Assembly (NCBI GenBank): GCA_958510875.1 | Contig: OY294067.1 | Coordinates: forward strand, 100,732,010 to 100,796,009 | Length of the DNA: 64,000 nucleotides | Direction: 5' to 3' | Origin: Endomychus coccineus | Lineage: Eukaryota; Arthropoda; Insecta; Coleoptera; Endomychidae | Shown here: positions 35,195 through 47,749 of the stretch, piece by piece | How positions within the stretch are numbered: the stretch's first letter is position 1 | Layout of the letters: each line of letters opens with the position of its first letter | Program-made: the position numbers and the translations under genes | Notes under the pieces: generated by a model | The model's database searches: none | Told to the model about the DNA's origin: nothing | Seen by the model: the letters and a program-made list of their open reading frames with translations, nothing else

Positions 35195-35789
35195 TTAGAT
35201 ACGGCAGTCGGCTGAAGTCAAATATCGGGACACCCGATATTGTAAGCTCGTTAGTAGCACGAGCCGTGAATACCTTCAATCGATCTAATTAAGATGATGA
35301 CAGAGCAGGGTCGCAAGAAACTGTTTGAAAAAAATGTGGCACGCTTTGAAGAAGTTAACTTGGGAAATGTTTTTTTGTATCAACGAAGCGACGATGCATG
35401 CTGACACAATAATTATTGTATTATTCAAAGAAACTTTGTTAATTGCTCCTGCATATATTGCTCTACATCACAATTCAAGAATGAATTTAATTCAATGTAA
35501 TAATAGTATCATGAACAACATCGATCAACGTATTTGGCAGGATCTGAAAGACATTCGTGATAACATAGATGAAATCCATGACTCAGCAATTATACTTGAT
35601 TAGCTTGATTCTTTATTCTGTTTCAAATGTGCACACTTGATTTCGTGTAGAAACACGTCAACATTATGACCTAACAAGAAATGATTCATGCTGTTCTGAA
35701 CATAATAGCTGTTTTTTTAGTTTTGAAAAGATTTTGTCAAACAACTTGTGGTATTCGAATTAGTTCCCATGTAGATTTCTCTCATGTTT

Positions 35790-35983
35790 ACTTCCCTCGC
35801 TAGCGTAGTATATAACTGCCCTCATTGCACGTAGTATTTCACTTCCCTCATACACGTAGTATCATAATCAGCATATAAAAATGGATTTTAGCACAGACCT
35901 TCGTTATGAGCCTTTCTTAATCGATCTAGACTGGATTTCACCACAAACCTTCGTTAAGAGCCTTTCTTAATCGATCTAGACTG
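35790..35983. repeat. Two adjacent short tandem repeats (25 bp x3, 50 bp x2)
   Basis: ACTTCCCTC...CGTAGTAT recurs at about 35790, 35815 and 35841. Then a 50 bp unit ending CCTTTCTTAATCGATCTAGA is present twice (35883 and 35933) with few differences. They lie a few hundred bases upstream of the Penelope-like element at 36.3 kb and may belong to its flank. No gene here. Confidence 0.8.
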
Positions 35984-36650
35984 TTTTTGTGCTGATGTCT
36001 ATGTGTAGGTATGTATGGTTCATTTACGTTAAGAATGATGACGCCGCTGGGTCAAGGTCAGCCATTGTTGTCAGGTTGAGGTTTTCAATGTTTAACAATA
36101 CAACTAACTATTCGATTTAATAAACTGTTTACAAACTAAATTAGGAGTTTTTACTCATAATATCAAATAAGACAAATTAGTTATAATATTGAGAGTCATT
36201 AACAAACATTTCACAGAATATTTGGTTCAGCAGTGTGTGCAAGAAGAAAAATCGCACTCCCAACTATATACATCTCAAATCAAGAAACAATAGCCGCCCT
36301 GCAAGAATAGCGAGAAAGCTGAATCGGTTTGGTTAAACGAACAACTCAAGGACCTCTACCGGAAAAGAAATGTTCTTCACCACTATGTTGAAATACTGCA
36401 TTCACAACTCGCCTTTGAGCTCCATAATATAGAATTTGATATACTCGATAATAATATTCGCGAAAAATCTCATCAATAGTTCATAATAAATTCTTGAAAC
36501 AGAAGAAAAAGTTAAACAGTTTAATCCAAAACAAAACTAACAAAGAAGTTAATTTCACAAATAATAAAAACCCCTAACACTTCTCTAGCAGATCAGCTAA
36601 AATTTAATTATCACAGTAGATTTGTTACCTTATCAGAAGTTATTTTCAGT

Positions 36651-37271
36651 GTGTCAGAAATCAATTTACTTAACAAAGGCTTCAAAGATAATATCCCATT
36701 TAAACCTAATAATAAACACTTTGGAAACCCTACTGTTGAAACAGAAGTTGCACTTCAAAAGTCAGAGACAAAAATTAAATATAATGCAAGCGATATACTG
36801 ATAAATTCTACTAAATTAACTTCTAGCAAATTCGTGAATCCAGAAATTAAAATTGCTAAAATACTTAATGAAAAGACAGTTAAAAATAATATCGTGTTCA
36901 GTAAAGCCGACAAAGGTAATACAATAATTACAATAGATAAACCTACATATTTTGAAAAAATTGATCAATTTTTAGATTCAACAAAATTTATAGGATTAAA
37001 ATCAGACCCTACAACGAAATTCCAGGCAAATATTAAAAATTCTCTCAAAAACATAGAATATATTTTCACTGAATATGAGAAGCCTCGTTTAATAAACATG
37101 AATTCTCAACCACCTTCTCTATATGGTTTATTAAAAATTCACAAGGACAATACTCTCATAAGACCCGTCTGTTCATATATCAATGCACCCTGTCAAAAAA
37201 TAGCGAAAAAGTTAGTCAACATAATATCAACACTTCAACATATACAAACTTTAAACCTAAATACAGTATAA
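36651..37271 (+). pseudogene. Penelope RT, N-terminal half
   Basis: Encodes the region before the palm: NNIVFSKADKGNTIITIDKP (the KADKG motif common to Penelope-type RTs) and later PPSLYGLLKIHKDNTLIRPV followed by CSYINAPCQKIAKKL, the 'P.lYGlpKiHK....RPI.s' block of RT motifs 1-2. A one-base shift near 37250 moves the reading into the next frame; the stop at 37271 is a consequence. The next frame resumes at FKPKYSIKNSFQLIEKIK, so the two halves once formed a single protein. Confidence 0.85.
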
Positions 37272-38014
37272 AAAACTCTTTTCAGTTGATAGAAAAAATA
37301 AAAGATGTAGAACTAAAGACAAATATCAAACTAGTGTCATTTGATGTCAAGAACCTTTCTCCAAGTATTCCCACACAATTGACCATTAGTCTAATTGAAG
37401 ATCTTTTAATCCGCAATAATACTTTACCGGCAATAACACAGGAAATATTAAGTTTAATCTCACCCTGCATAGACCAAAATTATCTCACAATTAACGATAA
37501 ATATTACAAACAGAGCACCGGTCTCCCCATGGGTTCGCCATTATCTCCGTTGCTAGCAGAAATATTTATGAATTACTTGGAAACTAAGATTTTAAATTCC
37601 AATTTTCAGCACATGTTTGTATATTGGTATCGCTATGTTGACGACGTAATCGCTTGCTTTACAGCCAGTAACAGTCAAATAAATTCTTTTCTCACCTATA
37701 TTAAAAACTTACACCCAAATATAGAATTCACATTAAAGATGAAAAACAACAAGTCCTTAAACTTTTTAGATCTGACAATTTCACATACAAATAATTACTT
37801 TTCTTCCGCTATTTATCACAAACCCACCCACACCCACACAGATGCCACAATACACAACACTTCTTTACATCCACAATCACACAAGCTAGCGGCATATAAT
37901 TGTATGATATACAGATTAATTAATAATAACGGTTATAATGTCAAGATAATTAATAAAATATTCGAAAATAAACTCATTAAAAAAAACCTTAAACGTAATT
38001 TATCCGCAGATTAA
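37250..38014 (+). pseudogene. Penelope RT, catalytic half
   Basis: Carries the catalytic palm: VSFDVKNLSPSIPTQL (motif A, with the first catalytic Asp), QSTGLPMGSPLSPLLAEIFM (motif B), WYRYVDDVIACF (motif C, YVDD with two catalytic Asp) and MKNNKSLNFLDLTIS. All three catalytic Asp are intact. LPMGSPLSP and the FLDL.I segment are typical of Penelope-like elements rather than LTR or LINE RTs. Continues in the same frame to 38014, then is broken before the endonuclease region. Confidence 0.9.
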
Positions 38015-38059
38015 TAATAATACAAAATCAAATTTCACATGTCTAACATATTTAGGTAA

Positions 38060-38500
38060 ACATTCACTAAAAATATCTCAATTCCTTAAAAAACAGAATA
38101 AAATCATCGCCTTTATAACAACAAATAACCTATGCTCGTATATTAATAACTCGAAATCTGAAAAAGATAAATTAAAGAAATCTGGAGTTTACAGATTGAG
38201 ATGTGATGACTGTAGTGCTTTGTACATAGGACAAACTGGACGTCGTTTCAGCATAAGGTTCAACGAACATTGGAGAAGTTACAGGCTCAAAAAAGAGAAC
38301 TCTAATTACACAAATCACCTGTTAGAACATAACCACAAAATTCACCATCAATCCCGATATTCTACATATTCAGGAAAAATTACATAAACTTAATATACTA
38401 GAATCCATAGAAATATTGGAACAATCAAAAAACAATAATAATGTAATATTAAATGATCAAATCGATACATATAATTCACCACTTGTTAACAATTTTGTGA
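38060..38500 (+). pseudogene. Penelope GIY-YIG endonuclease region
   Basis: Continuation of the Penelope polyprotein: KSEKDKLKKSGVYRLRCDDC then SALYIGQTGRRFSIRFNEH. GVYRL and LYIGQTGR are the GIY and YIG halves of the nuclease core, RFNEH supplies the catalytic Arg region, and the CDDC Cys pair is the zinc-linked insert characteristic of Penelope endonucleases. NHLLEHNH follows. A frameshift near 38345 moves the C-terminal tail (INPDILHIQEKLHKLNILES, then IEILEQSKNNNN) to another frame. In active elements this enzyme nicks target DNA for priming. Confidence 0.88.
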
Positions 38501-39506
38501 ACACACTCCCACCATTATCCACCCCCATCCCTCAATTTGTACCACATTCTGATCCCTGATATTTGAGGACATACTTTTAGATTCAGCTTTATTTGATAAC
38601 TCCTTGCTTTGAAAATGCCACACTGTGGTGAAACAATTTGTCAGCATTTTTAAATTAAATGTTAAAAGTTTTGTGTGAATTTGAGTTTTATTCTTCAACT
38701 TCCGAAGCATTAACGAACTGTTATTATCCAACAAATATTTGGAAGAAAATAAAGTAAGTAGCTAACCTACATACTGTTTCCACTTCCACCTGAGAGATTA
38801 ACATGAAGATATGGAAAATTTACTTCCAGCTTCAAGTCAATATTATTAATCCATACTGTGATGTGAACATTATTGTTTATGGAAACAAATACTCAAAATG
38901 TCCGGTTATCAAAATATTCATATCAATGCAAGATTTTTAAATCAACTTTCGATTATCTCAATAACGCTACTTCAGTAGGATGAATATAATATTCCAACAA
39001 ATATTCAAGTTAAATCAATTTTTGGAGTCATACAAGCTGGAAGATCATCTTTCATATTACTTATCTTGGATAATGTGAAAGTGTATTCCATTTTCTGTTG
39101 CATACTTATGTATTATTGATATTAATATAGGTATATGTTGATCAACATACTATGAAATACTCTTTTGGTAGCACCATTTTCGTCACTCAATAGTTGAACG
39201 AAAACCCCAGTGGAAGTTAAAAAAAAAATATCATTGACAAGATTCATTTCGGTTACATCTTTTATATATTTGACAAGAGGTTCATAATCGCTATAAGAAA
39301 TAAAACTCCTGATAACTAATAGTTTCAAATACGGGTATAAAAATTAAATTTCAGAAGAGGACGCGTATATCTTTAAATTGATATCATTTAATCCATCGAA
39401 TTTGCTGTTGTGAGAATGACAATTTCTGTTTTAACTTGAGTTTATTGTGGTAGCACATCATGATGAATATTACTTCAATGCCCTAACCATCATAATTCTT
39501 CTAAGC

Positions 39507-40069
39507 CAGTGTTTTCCAACCTGTAGGTCGCGTCCCCAAGGCGGCTTTGACTGTTTATTTTTTTATAATTTGTCGAATCGTGGTTCTATTTTCAGACGCA
39601 AATAACCAAATCATTTCCTAATTCTCCTTATATTTCATATTCACAACCGAAAAGAACATTAGGTCACGTAGGTAAGAAGTCGCGAATGGCACAAATAATT
39701 CCAAAGCTTTCCTTGTCAGCTCTGGTTATTCTTCTGTTCTCTTAATCTGTAGATTCCATCTTAAGCAGCATCGTGTTCAGATCAGCCAGTTGTACTGATA
39801 CATCCAAAAAAGGATTAATTATCCATATTTTATCATTGTTAGCTTCAGAATCCAGTTCTGGAAAGTAAGTATTAGTTACACTTCCAAATTATGCAAGCTC
39901 GGTATCATGCAAGGAATGTGAGAGCTTACTGCCAATGATTATTCCGTTGTAATTTCTGAACGCGAGCGGAATAATCATACATCCTTCCTTGTGAAGCCCC
40001 TGGGGGGTTACCAGAATATTTTCATCACTCGTAAAGGGGTCGCGTATTCAAGAAGGTAGAAACACACTG
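39507..40069. mobile_element. hAT-type non-autonomous element (~560 bp)
   Basis: Left end CAGTGTTTTCCAACCTGTAG and right end (inverted) CAGTGTGTTTCTACCTTCTT, a CAGTG terminus typical of hAT elements, with GTCGCG-type words in both arms. The flanking 8-mers TTCTAAGC and CTCTAGAC agree at 5 of 8 positions, compatible with a decayed 8 bp duplication. No ORF. Confidence 0.65.
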
Positions 40070-40592
40070 CTCTAGACAATAACACATAATTATTCACATT
40101 ATCAGTATGTCTAATAGTCTTCGCCCATATTTCGAGTCTTGGTTTTCCTTGCTTCTTCCCACACATCCACTGTTTTTTCCGTGAACGACCATCTGTGCCA
40201 ACTTGATCCCTGTAGTAATTAGATATACCCAAAATGTGTTGCACGGTGTTGAAAATATAATGAGGAAGGGGTTAGACTTAGCAATTTGTTGGCTATATTT
40301 TCCAGGTAACATAATTAGTTGCTACGTATAATTGTTGTGGATTATTCTTCCTTACGAAGATCAACAACATTGATTCAAAGTCGTTATCATAACTTAGGTA
40401 CATTATTCCTATTTAAACTTTATTGTATAACACATTATTCGGGAGTGCTTGTTGGCAGTTTATTCAATATCCACAATGATGGTGGTGATTCTTCCAAACT
40501 CTCCGAAAGATTCAAATCAATTTCGGAAGTTGTTTTGATACATTTTACCATGATGATCGACATCCCTCGTTTTTTAAGAAAATATCTGCTCT

Positions 40593-41453
40593 CATGGGCG
40601 CCGACTTAAAAATTATTGGGGGGCCTAAAAGTGATTGGTGGGGGGGGGGTGAGGGTCAAGGTTGAACATTTCACTTGGATCGTCCTTTTAACGATAATCA
40701 ACAGTTTGAAACTGTTGATTATCGTTAAAAGGACGAAAAGGACGGAAACTGTCAGTTTACGTTTTGTATTCCTAAACTTCCTAAGATTTACTTACAAATT
40801 AGAATAAAGCTACAATTACTAATGACATTACGGTTCATTGTGCATCGACACTTTTACTGAATAAAACACATCGTGGTTGTAATTCATTCAAACGAAACCT
40901 TAACTCTAGTTTTAACCTTAAAATACTGATAGATTGAGGTTACTTCACCAAGAGCAGACGACTGAAAGAATGTTTTTGGCTGTCAAGGTGCCAATTTATT
41001 GAAGCGTTTACCCAGCAAACCTCATTGGGCCTAATATTCTTGGTTAAGAGATTGAGCTTAACAAGCTTAAAACGATAACTTTCAAAGTTCAGCGGTGAAC
41101 CACTTAATCCAGGTTCTAGCTATCAGTGTTGCCAGTGATGGTGCGTTTACGCACAAACTGAAAATTCCCCGACTCCCCCAAAGATGCTTGACGATTTTTG
41201 TCCACAATGAAACTTCATCAAATCACAAAGGCAGTAGATTATGTATTCATTCGTGCAAGTGAATAAATCATTTTTATTGAACAAAATATACGAAAGTTTG
41301 TTTACAGTTTTCAATAGTTTGTTTATGGTTTGATAGGTACTTTTTTGAGAAGGGGGCTGAGCTCGCCTTTCCGAACATAGGAGGGGCTGAGCCTCCTTCC
41401 AACAACATTGGGGGGGCTCGAGCCCTTTGGGCCCCATGGACTCGGCGCTCATG
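40593..41453. mobile_element. hAT-type non-autonomous element with perfect 8 bp target duplication
   Basis: The ends CATGGGCGCCGA (left) and its near-inverse TCGGCGCTCATG (right) are flanked on both sides by TCTGCTCT (40585-40592 and 41454-41461), an exact 8 bp target-site duplication. G-rich subterminal tracts occur at both ends (GGGGGG at 40617 and a ten-G run near 40640; the right arm carries GGGGGGG). Length 861 bp, no protein. Contains a perfect 57 nt hairpin near its left end. Classified as hAT-like from the 8 bp duplication. Confidence 0.85.
40680..40736. repeat. Perfect 57 nt hairpin inside the hAT-like element
   Basis: Arms of 28 nt (starting TCGTCCTTTTAACGATAATC) separated by a single G, with no mismatch. 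Subterminal hairpins are found in some non-autonomous DNA transposons. Confidence 0.95.
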
Positions 41454-41464
41454 TCTGCTCTGCA

Positions 41465-44270
41465 ATAGAAATAAAACTGCTGTACAACCAGCTTGAAACA
41501 TTCATCGTTTCCTCAGTCTTAGTACTAGAATTTTTCCAGGAATGACCGACAGTGTACATGTCCCGTCGAGATAAAGAAGTAGACGTATTTACGCATTCAC
41601 TTTTCAGTTTAATATACTGATGTAAAAAAATGTAGGTACACGTTTCGGAAATGACGTAATGTACGTAGAACGTATGGATTTGCAGTCCTGGGAAGAATTG
41701 TTTCCATACTTTTGAAGATTAATTCTATTAAAATTAAAAAATATATGAACTATCAAGTCAAATCAAGAAATTTATAATTTATATCGGCAACTCTGTAATG
41801 TGTCACCAACTGTAAAAATGAAATTATTTGACGAATATAGCGCGAAGATACTTAGGGAAATTGTTGGAATGAATTGGTTGCAATAGTAACTAGTGAATAT
41901 ACTATACGCGTATATGCGTATGGAACTAACTGTGGAGAGGATGATTGCGCCGTTACTATCGATTGTATGGAATTGAAACTTTTGCAAATCGCTTCAAAAT
42001 GAGAACAGTAACTGCTTGCAAATGGTACTTCTGACATACATGGTCAGTGTCTCGAATGAAACCACAATCTTCTATTGAGTCATTATGACAACAGGGTCTT
42101 TCAAATTAATATCACAATCATGCAATGATGATTCGTTTTTAATCTTTTGGTTCAAAAATTCCAAGCGAAAACGTTATAGCAGATTAGTTTGTTAAATGCT
42201 TATATATTTTTGGGAATATATTAAAACTTTCCAGTTGACCAACTACCGACTGCTGAGTTCGCGGAATTGTGTAAATCAAAAACAACTTCCGAGAACATAT
42301 TTTCAGCAACCGATTATTTGACTATTCTCATATCGCGGAATGATATTAAAGATAATATATGGATTCAGGTACGAAGTATTGCTCAAAAATGGAATCAACA
42401 AGGTGATAAGTAACTTGCAGACCCAAAACGTTCCAAATCAAACTGTAAAAATTGTGATGGAACCATCGATAATTCAAATACTTTGATACATTTAAAACTG
42501 TATTCAACTGCATCTATTTTGTTTACGTTCAGCTCCGGATTAATGTCATAGACCAATCCTTGCGATACTTTTGAAATAGTTAAGAATTTTGTTTCAAAAT
42601 ATGTTCATATTTACATATTAATTAATTGAGTATTTGATAGTTCATGTAGCCTTATAGAATCCAGAAGTTATTCAGGGATGATATCTTTTCATTAGGTACA
42701 TTCTCTGTAATCTTGACTTGACTTGACCTGACCTTAGCACAGAGGCTAACTCGATAATTATGAAATATTATGTTGTTTAATTTGATTGAGACCGACACAA
42801 CCTTTACCACAATATTTTCAAAACGCTATCAATGATTCAAATACCTATCAACTAGCATTATTGAACTCATCCATTATTATTGTCTGTGACTCTCATAGTG
42901 ATATTGAACATGGACTATACTTGACAAAATGAGGTTAATCTTTCTCATCAGATTCAAGAAGATTGAATAATCTCAATACATCAGTGTCATTAATTATAAG
43001 AGCTTGCTCACGAGCACAATGATCATCTCTGTATTTAAAATTTTTCCGTGAGTCTCGCGGGAATAGTTTTTTGGGGCAGCACACGAATCATCATGTGAAG
43101 AAAATAACCATTACGTGCAATTCATTATCATGAAACACTTCTGTTAACCAATAAATGTAAAGAAGCAATCGCCCATAGTGAAAATGTATTGAACTGAGAT
43201 TGAAAATCTTCCAAAACTTGCCCCATTTACCTGGACTATTTGCAATATAGCGATTGAGACAGACATCCGAAAAGGAATGCTGAAACTCGACGTTATTCCT
43301 GCGGACCAATGACTATACAATAGTCATAGTCTGACCGTCTGACGTACGACATTTCCTTCCATGAATGTTGTAGCTTTTTTATTTATTTCTTTCTTCCTAA
43401 GCTTATCAAATTGTAGTTCAAATGTGAACAATATCTTCGTGCATTAAAATCAAATAGATCCCCAGAATATAGTTCATACATCCCTCTCCAAAAACGTAGC
43501 ATTTATAGGATTAGTTAGAAATTGTTATAGCAATTGATCTTACCATCAACTACACTATTATGTATCCAAAAGTTGATATTGAATTATTATATATAATGAT
43601 GGTAACTGCTTGGCATTTATCTATAATAGTGTATAATTAGGTGATATTTTCTCATTAGCTTCAAGGCAAATCTCTACTTTCGCTGGAATTAAAGTCTTTT
43701 GTATTGTATCACGCTTCATTGGATGAAATGTAAATAATGATAAAATGATAAATCTGTTTGCTGCTGTTCATTACAAGAATTTCACAGCACGCTTATTTAA
43801 GCTATAATTAAAAGTTGCATGGATTTGTAATCTGCTTAATTGATATTAAGGCGGATTTAGTAAATCAACCGAGTTGGTGTGAATTAGAAAACATTTATAT
43901 TTATCTATATCTCGACCTACTGAATGAACGTTAATATTATGATTCCATCAATGTCAATTCGCCTGAAAATATGACAATCTTGGAATCGTATCATTATGAA
44001 GAAATTACCACTTTGTCACTTTCTTGCATTATTTAGAATACGCGCTTGGCTTGATACATGAACTATTTGAGGCGAGTTATAGAACACAAAAAAAAGTTTA
44101 AATGATGAAATTCATTGAGCATTGGAATGCACCTTCAATATTGCCATAAAACTTCAATACCTACATGGTGATTGTTGCGAAACGGTACAATTCTATGTTG
44201 AAATCATCTGTGTTCTTATAATGACCACTATATTTCTCACTATTGATGGATTTACTAATCGCTCTAAAAT
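41465..44270. other. No recognisable gene
   Basis: AT-rich DNA with no ORF or repeat I can support. The same holds for 38540-39500, 44800-46090 and 62500-63310, apart from a short hydrophobic ORF at 45261-45494 with no other support. Confidence 0.4.
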
Positions 44271-44279
44271 ATACTTTGT

Positions 44280-44795
44280 TCATTCTATACAAATGTGATA
44301 GTTTTGGAGGGAGATGCTTTCCGTTTCCTGAAACCTTGATATTTTGTACATGATTTTGTTTCCTTCATATCCCTCGATGCCCGATTGAGCGCATATCCAG
44401 ATCATGGTCACTTTCTTCATGTTATCTAGGCTTGCAAGAACTTTTTGAAATGTTCATATTGTACTTGAGTTAGACCAAAAAGTCAATCGTTTTGAGAGCC
44501 GCTTGACTGTCAAATTTTGTTCGATCTGCGGTCACGTTGTCTTTCCACTAAGTAGCTCTCGTGCACACAACTGAACATCATGTTTTTCTGCTTGAAAAAT
44601 ATTTGCATAAGAACTGAGACTAACAGATATGTAGTTCGGTCTTCATGTTATACTTGGAGAGTTTTGGAGCCGTCTCTGAAACAACAGATGTCCGCACTAA
44701 GTAGGTCGGCTTTATCCCGAATCGATTCATCTCTATCGGAAATGGAGACTTTAAAGGAAAGCTTAAGGCTGGTCGCTATTGGCATGATATGATCA
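44280..44795 (-). pseudogene. LINE RNase H domain, broken
   Basis: Minus strand, shifting frames: ICCFRDGSKTLQV (about 44690; DGSKT carries the first catalytic Asp), IFFKQK / NIFQAEKHDVQLCARELL (about 44570-44620; catalytic Glu in QAE), FDSQAALKTIDFLV (about 44490; the DSQAAL Asp) and VTMIWICAQSGIEGYEGNK (about 44370; from WVPGHSGIEGNE). All four are in the expected RNase H order. The fragment stands alone with no RT on either side. Confidence 0.75.
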
Positions 44796-46099
44796 TTACC
44801 AGAATTCTGTGATTACCAGTACCATATAATTTCGCGATATAATGGCTGCCTGTGGAGTGCATAGATATGAATAGGTGGTAGGTCAAGTAGGATTTCAGAT
44901 AGGATATACACTCAACTTGGCATGAGTTCCTTGACCGTAGTATGTCCTAACCTTAATAATCACTTAAAGTTGCTGAGGGACTCTTTCTAATCTTCAAAAC
45001 ATTCCTGTTGTTGATTAATGTTACAACAGTATGAAGATATCTTTAATATTGACTTGGACGTATTAGAAGTTTTGAAATTGAGTTTTCCGAGAAGAAAATA
45101 TCTTCGAAATAACGTTTTCAAGGATTTCAGTGAAGATATCGATAACTGGAGGAATCGTGTTATCATGTTATTATTCAGATTGTAGAAGAATTGAAGTTCA
45201 GAAATAGTTTAAAATGTTACTGAAATATTCCAAACTACGATTTCCAAGTTAGAAATATAAGTGTTTCAATCATTTACCACCATTAACATTTTATGCATCT
45301 TATTTTGCATTTTCTTCAAGTTCGGATTTTATTCAAATGGATATATCGAGATATTCGGGCATCCCTATTGCGCTAATCCGACTGTACAACCGTTACATAT
45401 AATTGCAGCTAAATACCAGATAAACAACAACATTTTTCAACATGGTTCGTCTGAATACGTACAATGTTTCATGAACATGAATCACGTGTTTTGATGATTG
45501 TGTCTGGTTGTGATACAGAATAAAGAATATTCAATTATACATTATCTTTACAATAAATCCAGTTTTGCAGAACTCAAACATTGTACGATGAGTCACATAT
45601 TCGTATAAGAAATGTAATTGATCGCTGTTTTTGTTGTTGGAAATGGTCTTTCAATTTTTGATATATGGCATGATAATTATAATGGAAAATGCTCTCATTG
45701 AAATCGTTCTGCAAGTCTCACGAGATTCAAGGTTGAAAATGATCCTCATAACTCATAATATATGATATTGAGATTATTCGAGTACCTTATACTTTCTTGT
45801 CCATAACACACATCGGATAGTAAATATAAATACTCTATATTCATGAGATGTTTAAGATTTTCCAACAGGTAATTCAATGAATTCAGTTTGGACTGAATAT
45901 ATTCTTCATTTCGTACCCATGACAGATGTATATCGACGAATGTTCCTAAAAATTCGAAGCCTCGTTCTTCGATTTTCTTTTCCCTTCGAAATGCGAGTAA
46001 AATAACCGGATGGTCGTGATGGGGGTTTACATTTCATAAGAGCCCATTTTCAGTGCATCTTGAATGGAATCCTGTAATTAACTGCGAAATTTAATTGTA

Positions 46100-47700
46100 C
46101 AGGCTGAACCAAATTGGACGTCCTTATAGGATATCACCATTATTATTCGAGCTAGGACAAATCCTACCGCGAATCCTCAAGTTTTTTTTTTAAGTCAAAT
46201 TTGGGGGTGCCTATGAATTTTGACGGGTGTCATTTGTTTACGCGCTTTTGCCGTATACTCGATTTTTCAAGATTTCAACAAAGCCTCGTAATATGTTTAA
46301 TGTTGGAGCTACCACCGTGTACGTGGAACATTATTTGGCACTTTTTTGCGTGCATTCCTTTGGCATAGACACAGTTTTTTCAGCTTGTTTTTTTTTAATA
46401 GAAACCATTGGAGGCTGTGTTTTCTCTGAAGAGAAGAATTTCTTGTTGATTTCAACAATATATAATATGATGGGTCGAACATTATTTATTTTTCCAATTT
46501 TTTGTCAAATTATTGATTTTTCTGTATTATACTCAAGTAATACCTAAATATAATAGGAAAGAGAAGGACTCTTTATTAATTATTTCGCAAATTAGAGATT
46601 ATTAAATTAGATAAACATTTTAAAATTATAAACATCCACTAAATCTAACAAACGGAGCACCAAAACGACACGGCATACAAAAAAACTAGCGATAATGTTC
46701 TAACTGATCTCCGCTTTGTTGTTTGCAATGTTGAAAACGTTTTTACAAAACTTTCATAGCATTATATATGACATTTGAAATTCCTTGAATTGCATTTTCA
46801 AAATTTTGCATTAATTCGTCAATATCCCTGCCAACATTGGGATAAATTTTGTCTTTGAGATAACCCCACAGAAATGTTCCAGAGGGGATAGGTCTGGGGA
46901 TCTACGTGGCCATGCGACAGGTCCATGATTTCACATCCACTTTTCCCAAAATTTATTGTTGGGATAATTTGAGAGTGTTCATGCATTATGAGCGAGTGCT
47001 TCATCCTGTTGTATTCTTCCATCCAGCGCCATATCGTAGAGTGCATCTTTTGCAGTATCTCTAAATATCTTCCTGCGTTCAAATTAGTCAAAAATATTTG
47101 GTAACCTAGAATTTTGTTTCCCGACAGTGCACACTCCTATGGTTATTTCTAATAAGAATTCCAGCACTACTTATGTATGCTTCATCAGTCCGTATTATGT
47201 TCTGCAAAGAATTTGCGTTCATTTGTAGCTGTTGCAAATATCAATTGCAAAAATCTATTCGTTTTACATTTTCTCCCCAAATGCAATGATTGCACTTTTC
47301 GATATTTGTAGGGTCTAAATTTGTTATTTCTAAGATAGAAACAACAGAAGATTGTGAAATATTCGTAATTTCTCTGGATTAGTCGTTACATTTTCTATTA
47401 ATTCAATGGTACGTGAATCTTCATCTTCCTTTTGGTATGTTTTGCAACCAATTTAATCGAATGGTACGTAAATTTTGAAATTGTTTCTCGCTGAAGAAAA
47501 CCTACTTGACTATAATACGGAGAAATTTATAATTTGTCAAAAATCGAAAATTTGATAATGGCAGACCCATCATATTAAATATTATTGAAATCAACAAAAA
47601 ATCATATCTTCAACGAAACCACAGCGTACTATGATTTCTATTTGAGAAAATACATGTTTGTGCCATAACTTGAAAATGAAAAGTGCTGAACAAATTCCGC
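46100..47700 (-). mobile_element. Mariner-like element with long inverted repeats, degenerate
   Basis: Begins TA|CAGGCTGAACC at 46100, the same first seven bases as the element at 557. The left arm about 46400-46550 is mirrored at about 47505-47640: TTGTTGATTTCAACAATAT with AATATGATGGGTC on the left matches the inverse of the right side, as does TCCGTATTATAGTCAAGTA. The right terminus itself is not recognisable. Contains a minus-strand transposase relic. Confidence 0.7.
46720..47480 (-). pseudogene. Mariner-family transposase, broken
   Basis: Reads NILRTDEAYISSAGILIRNN (about 47200; the 'DEA.F...G..NRHN' block), ALAHNA...LSNYPNNKFWEKW (about 46960) and NHGPVAWPRRSPDLSPLEHF (about 46900), the conserved SPDLSPLE catalytic motif; then ISKTKFI. 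Frameshifts and stops between each piece, and the N-terminal part is unreadable. Related to the transposases at 1.1-2.0, 11.0 and 32.5-33.6 kb. Confidence 0.75.
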
Positions 47701-47749
47701 CTACTCGAATGGTCTGCATCTTCATGGTACAGAAAATTTGATTTTATAA

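Larger units (their letters stand above)
36270..38520 (+). mobile_element. Penelope-like retroelement 1 (RT + GIY-YIG), degenerate
   Basis: Continuous plus-strand homology to Penelope-like elements spread over three frames: a decayed N-terminal part from about 36270 (LHNIEFDILDNNIREKSHQ), the long frames at 36651-37271 and 37286-38014, and the endonuclease region at 38060-38520. Neither the hammerhead-bearing arms of element 2 nor clear terminal repeats were found around it, so it is another Penelope lineage or has lost its ends. The frameshifts are few, suggesting a fairly young death. Confidence 0.85.

Noticed and set aside
44580..44792. Plus-strand 70-residue ORF
   Set aside because: It is the opposite-strand shadow of the LINE RNase H relic.
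45261..45494. Small secreted protein (hydrophobic N-terminus)
   Set aside because: A 77-residue ORF in AT-rich DNA can look signal-like by chance; no family resemblance, splice context or repeat copy supports it.
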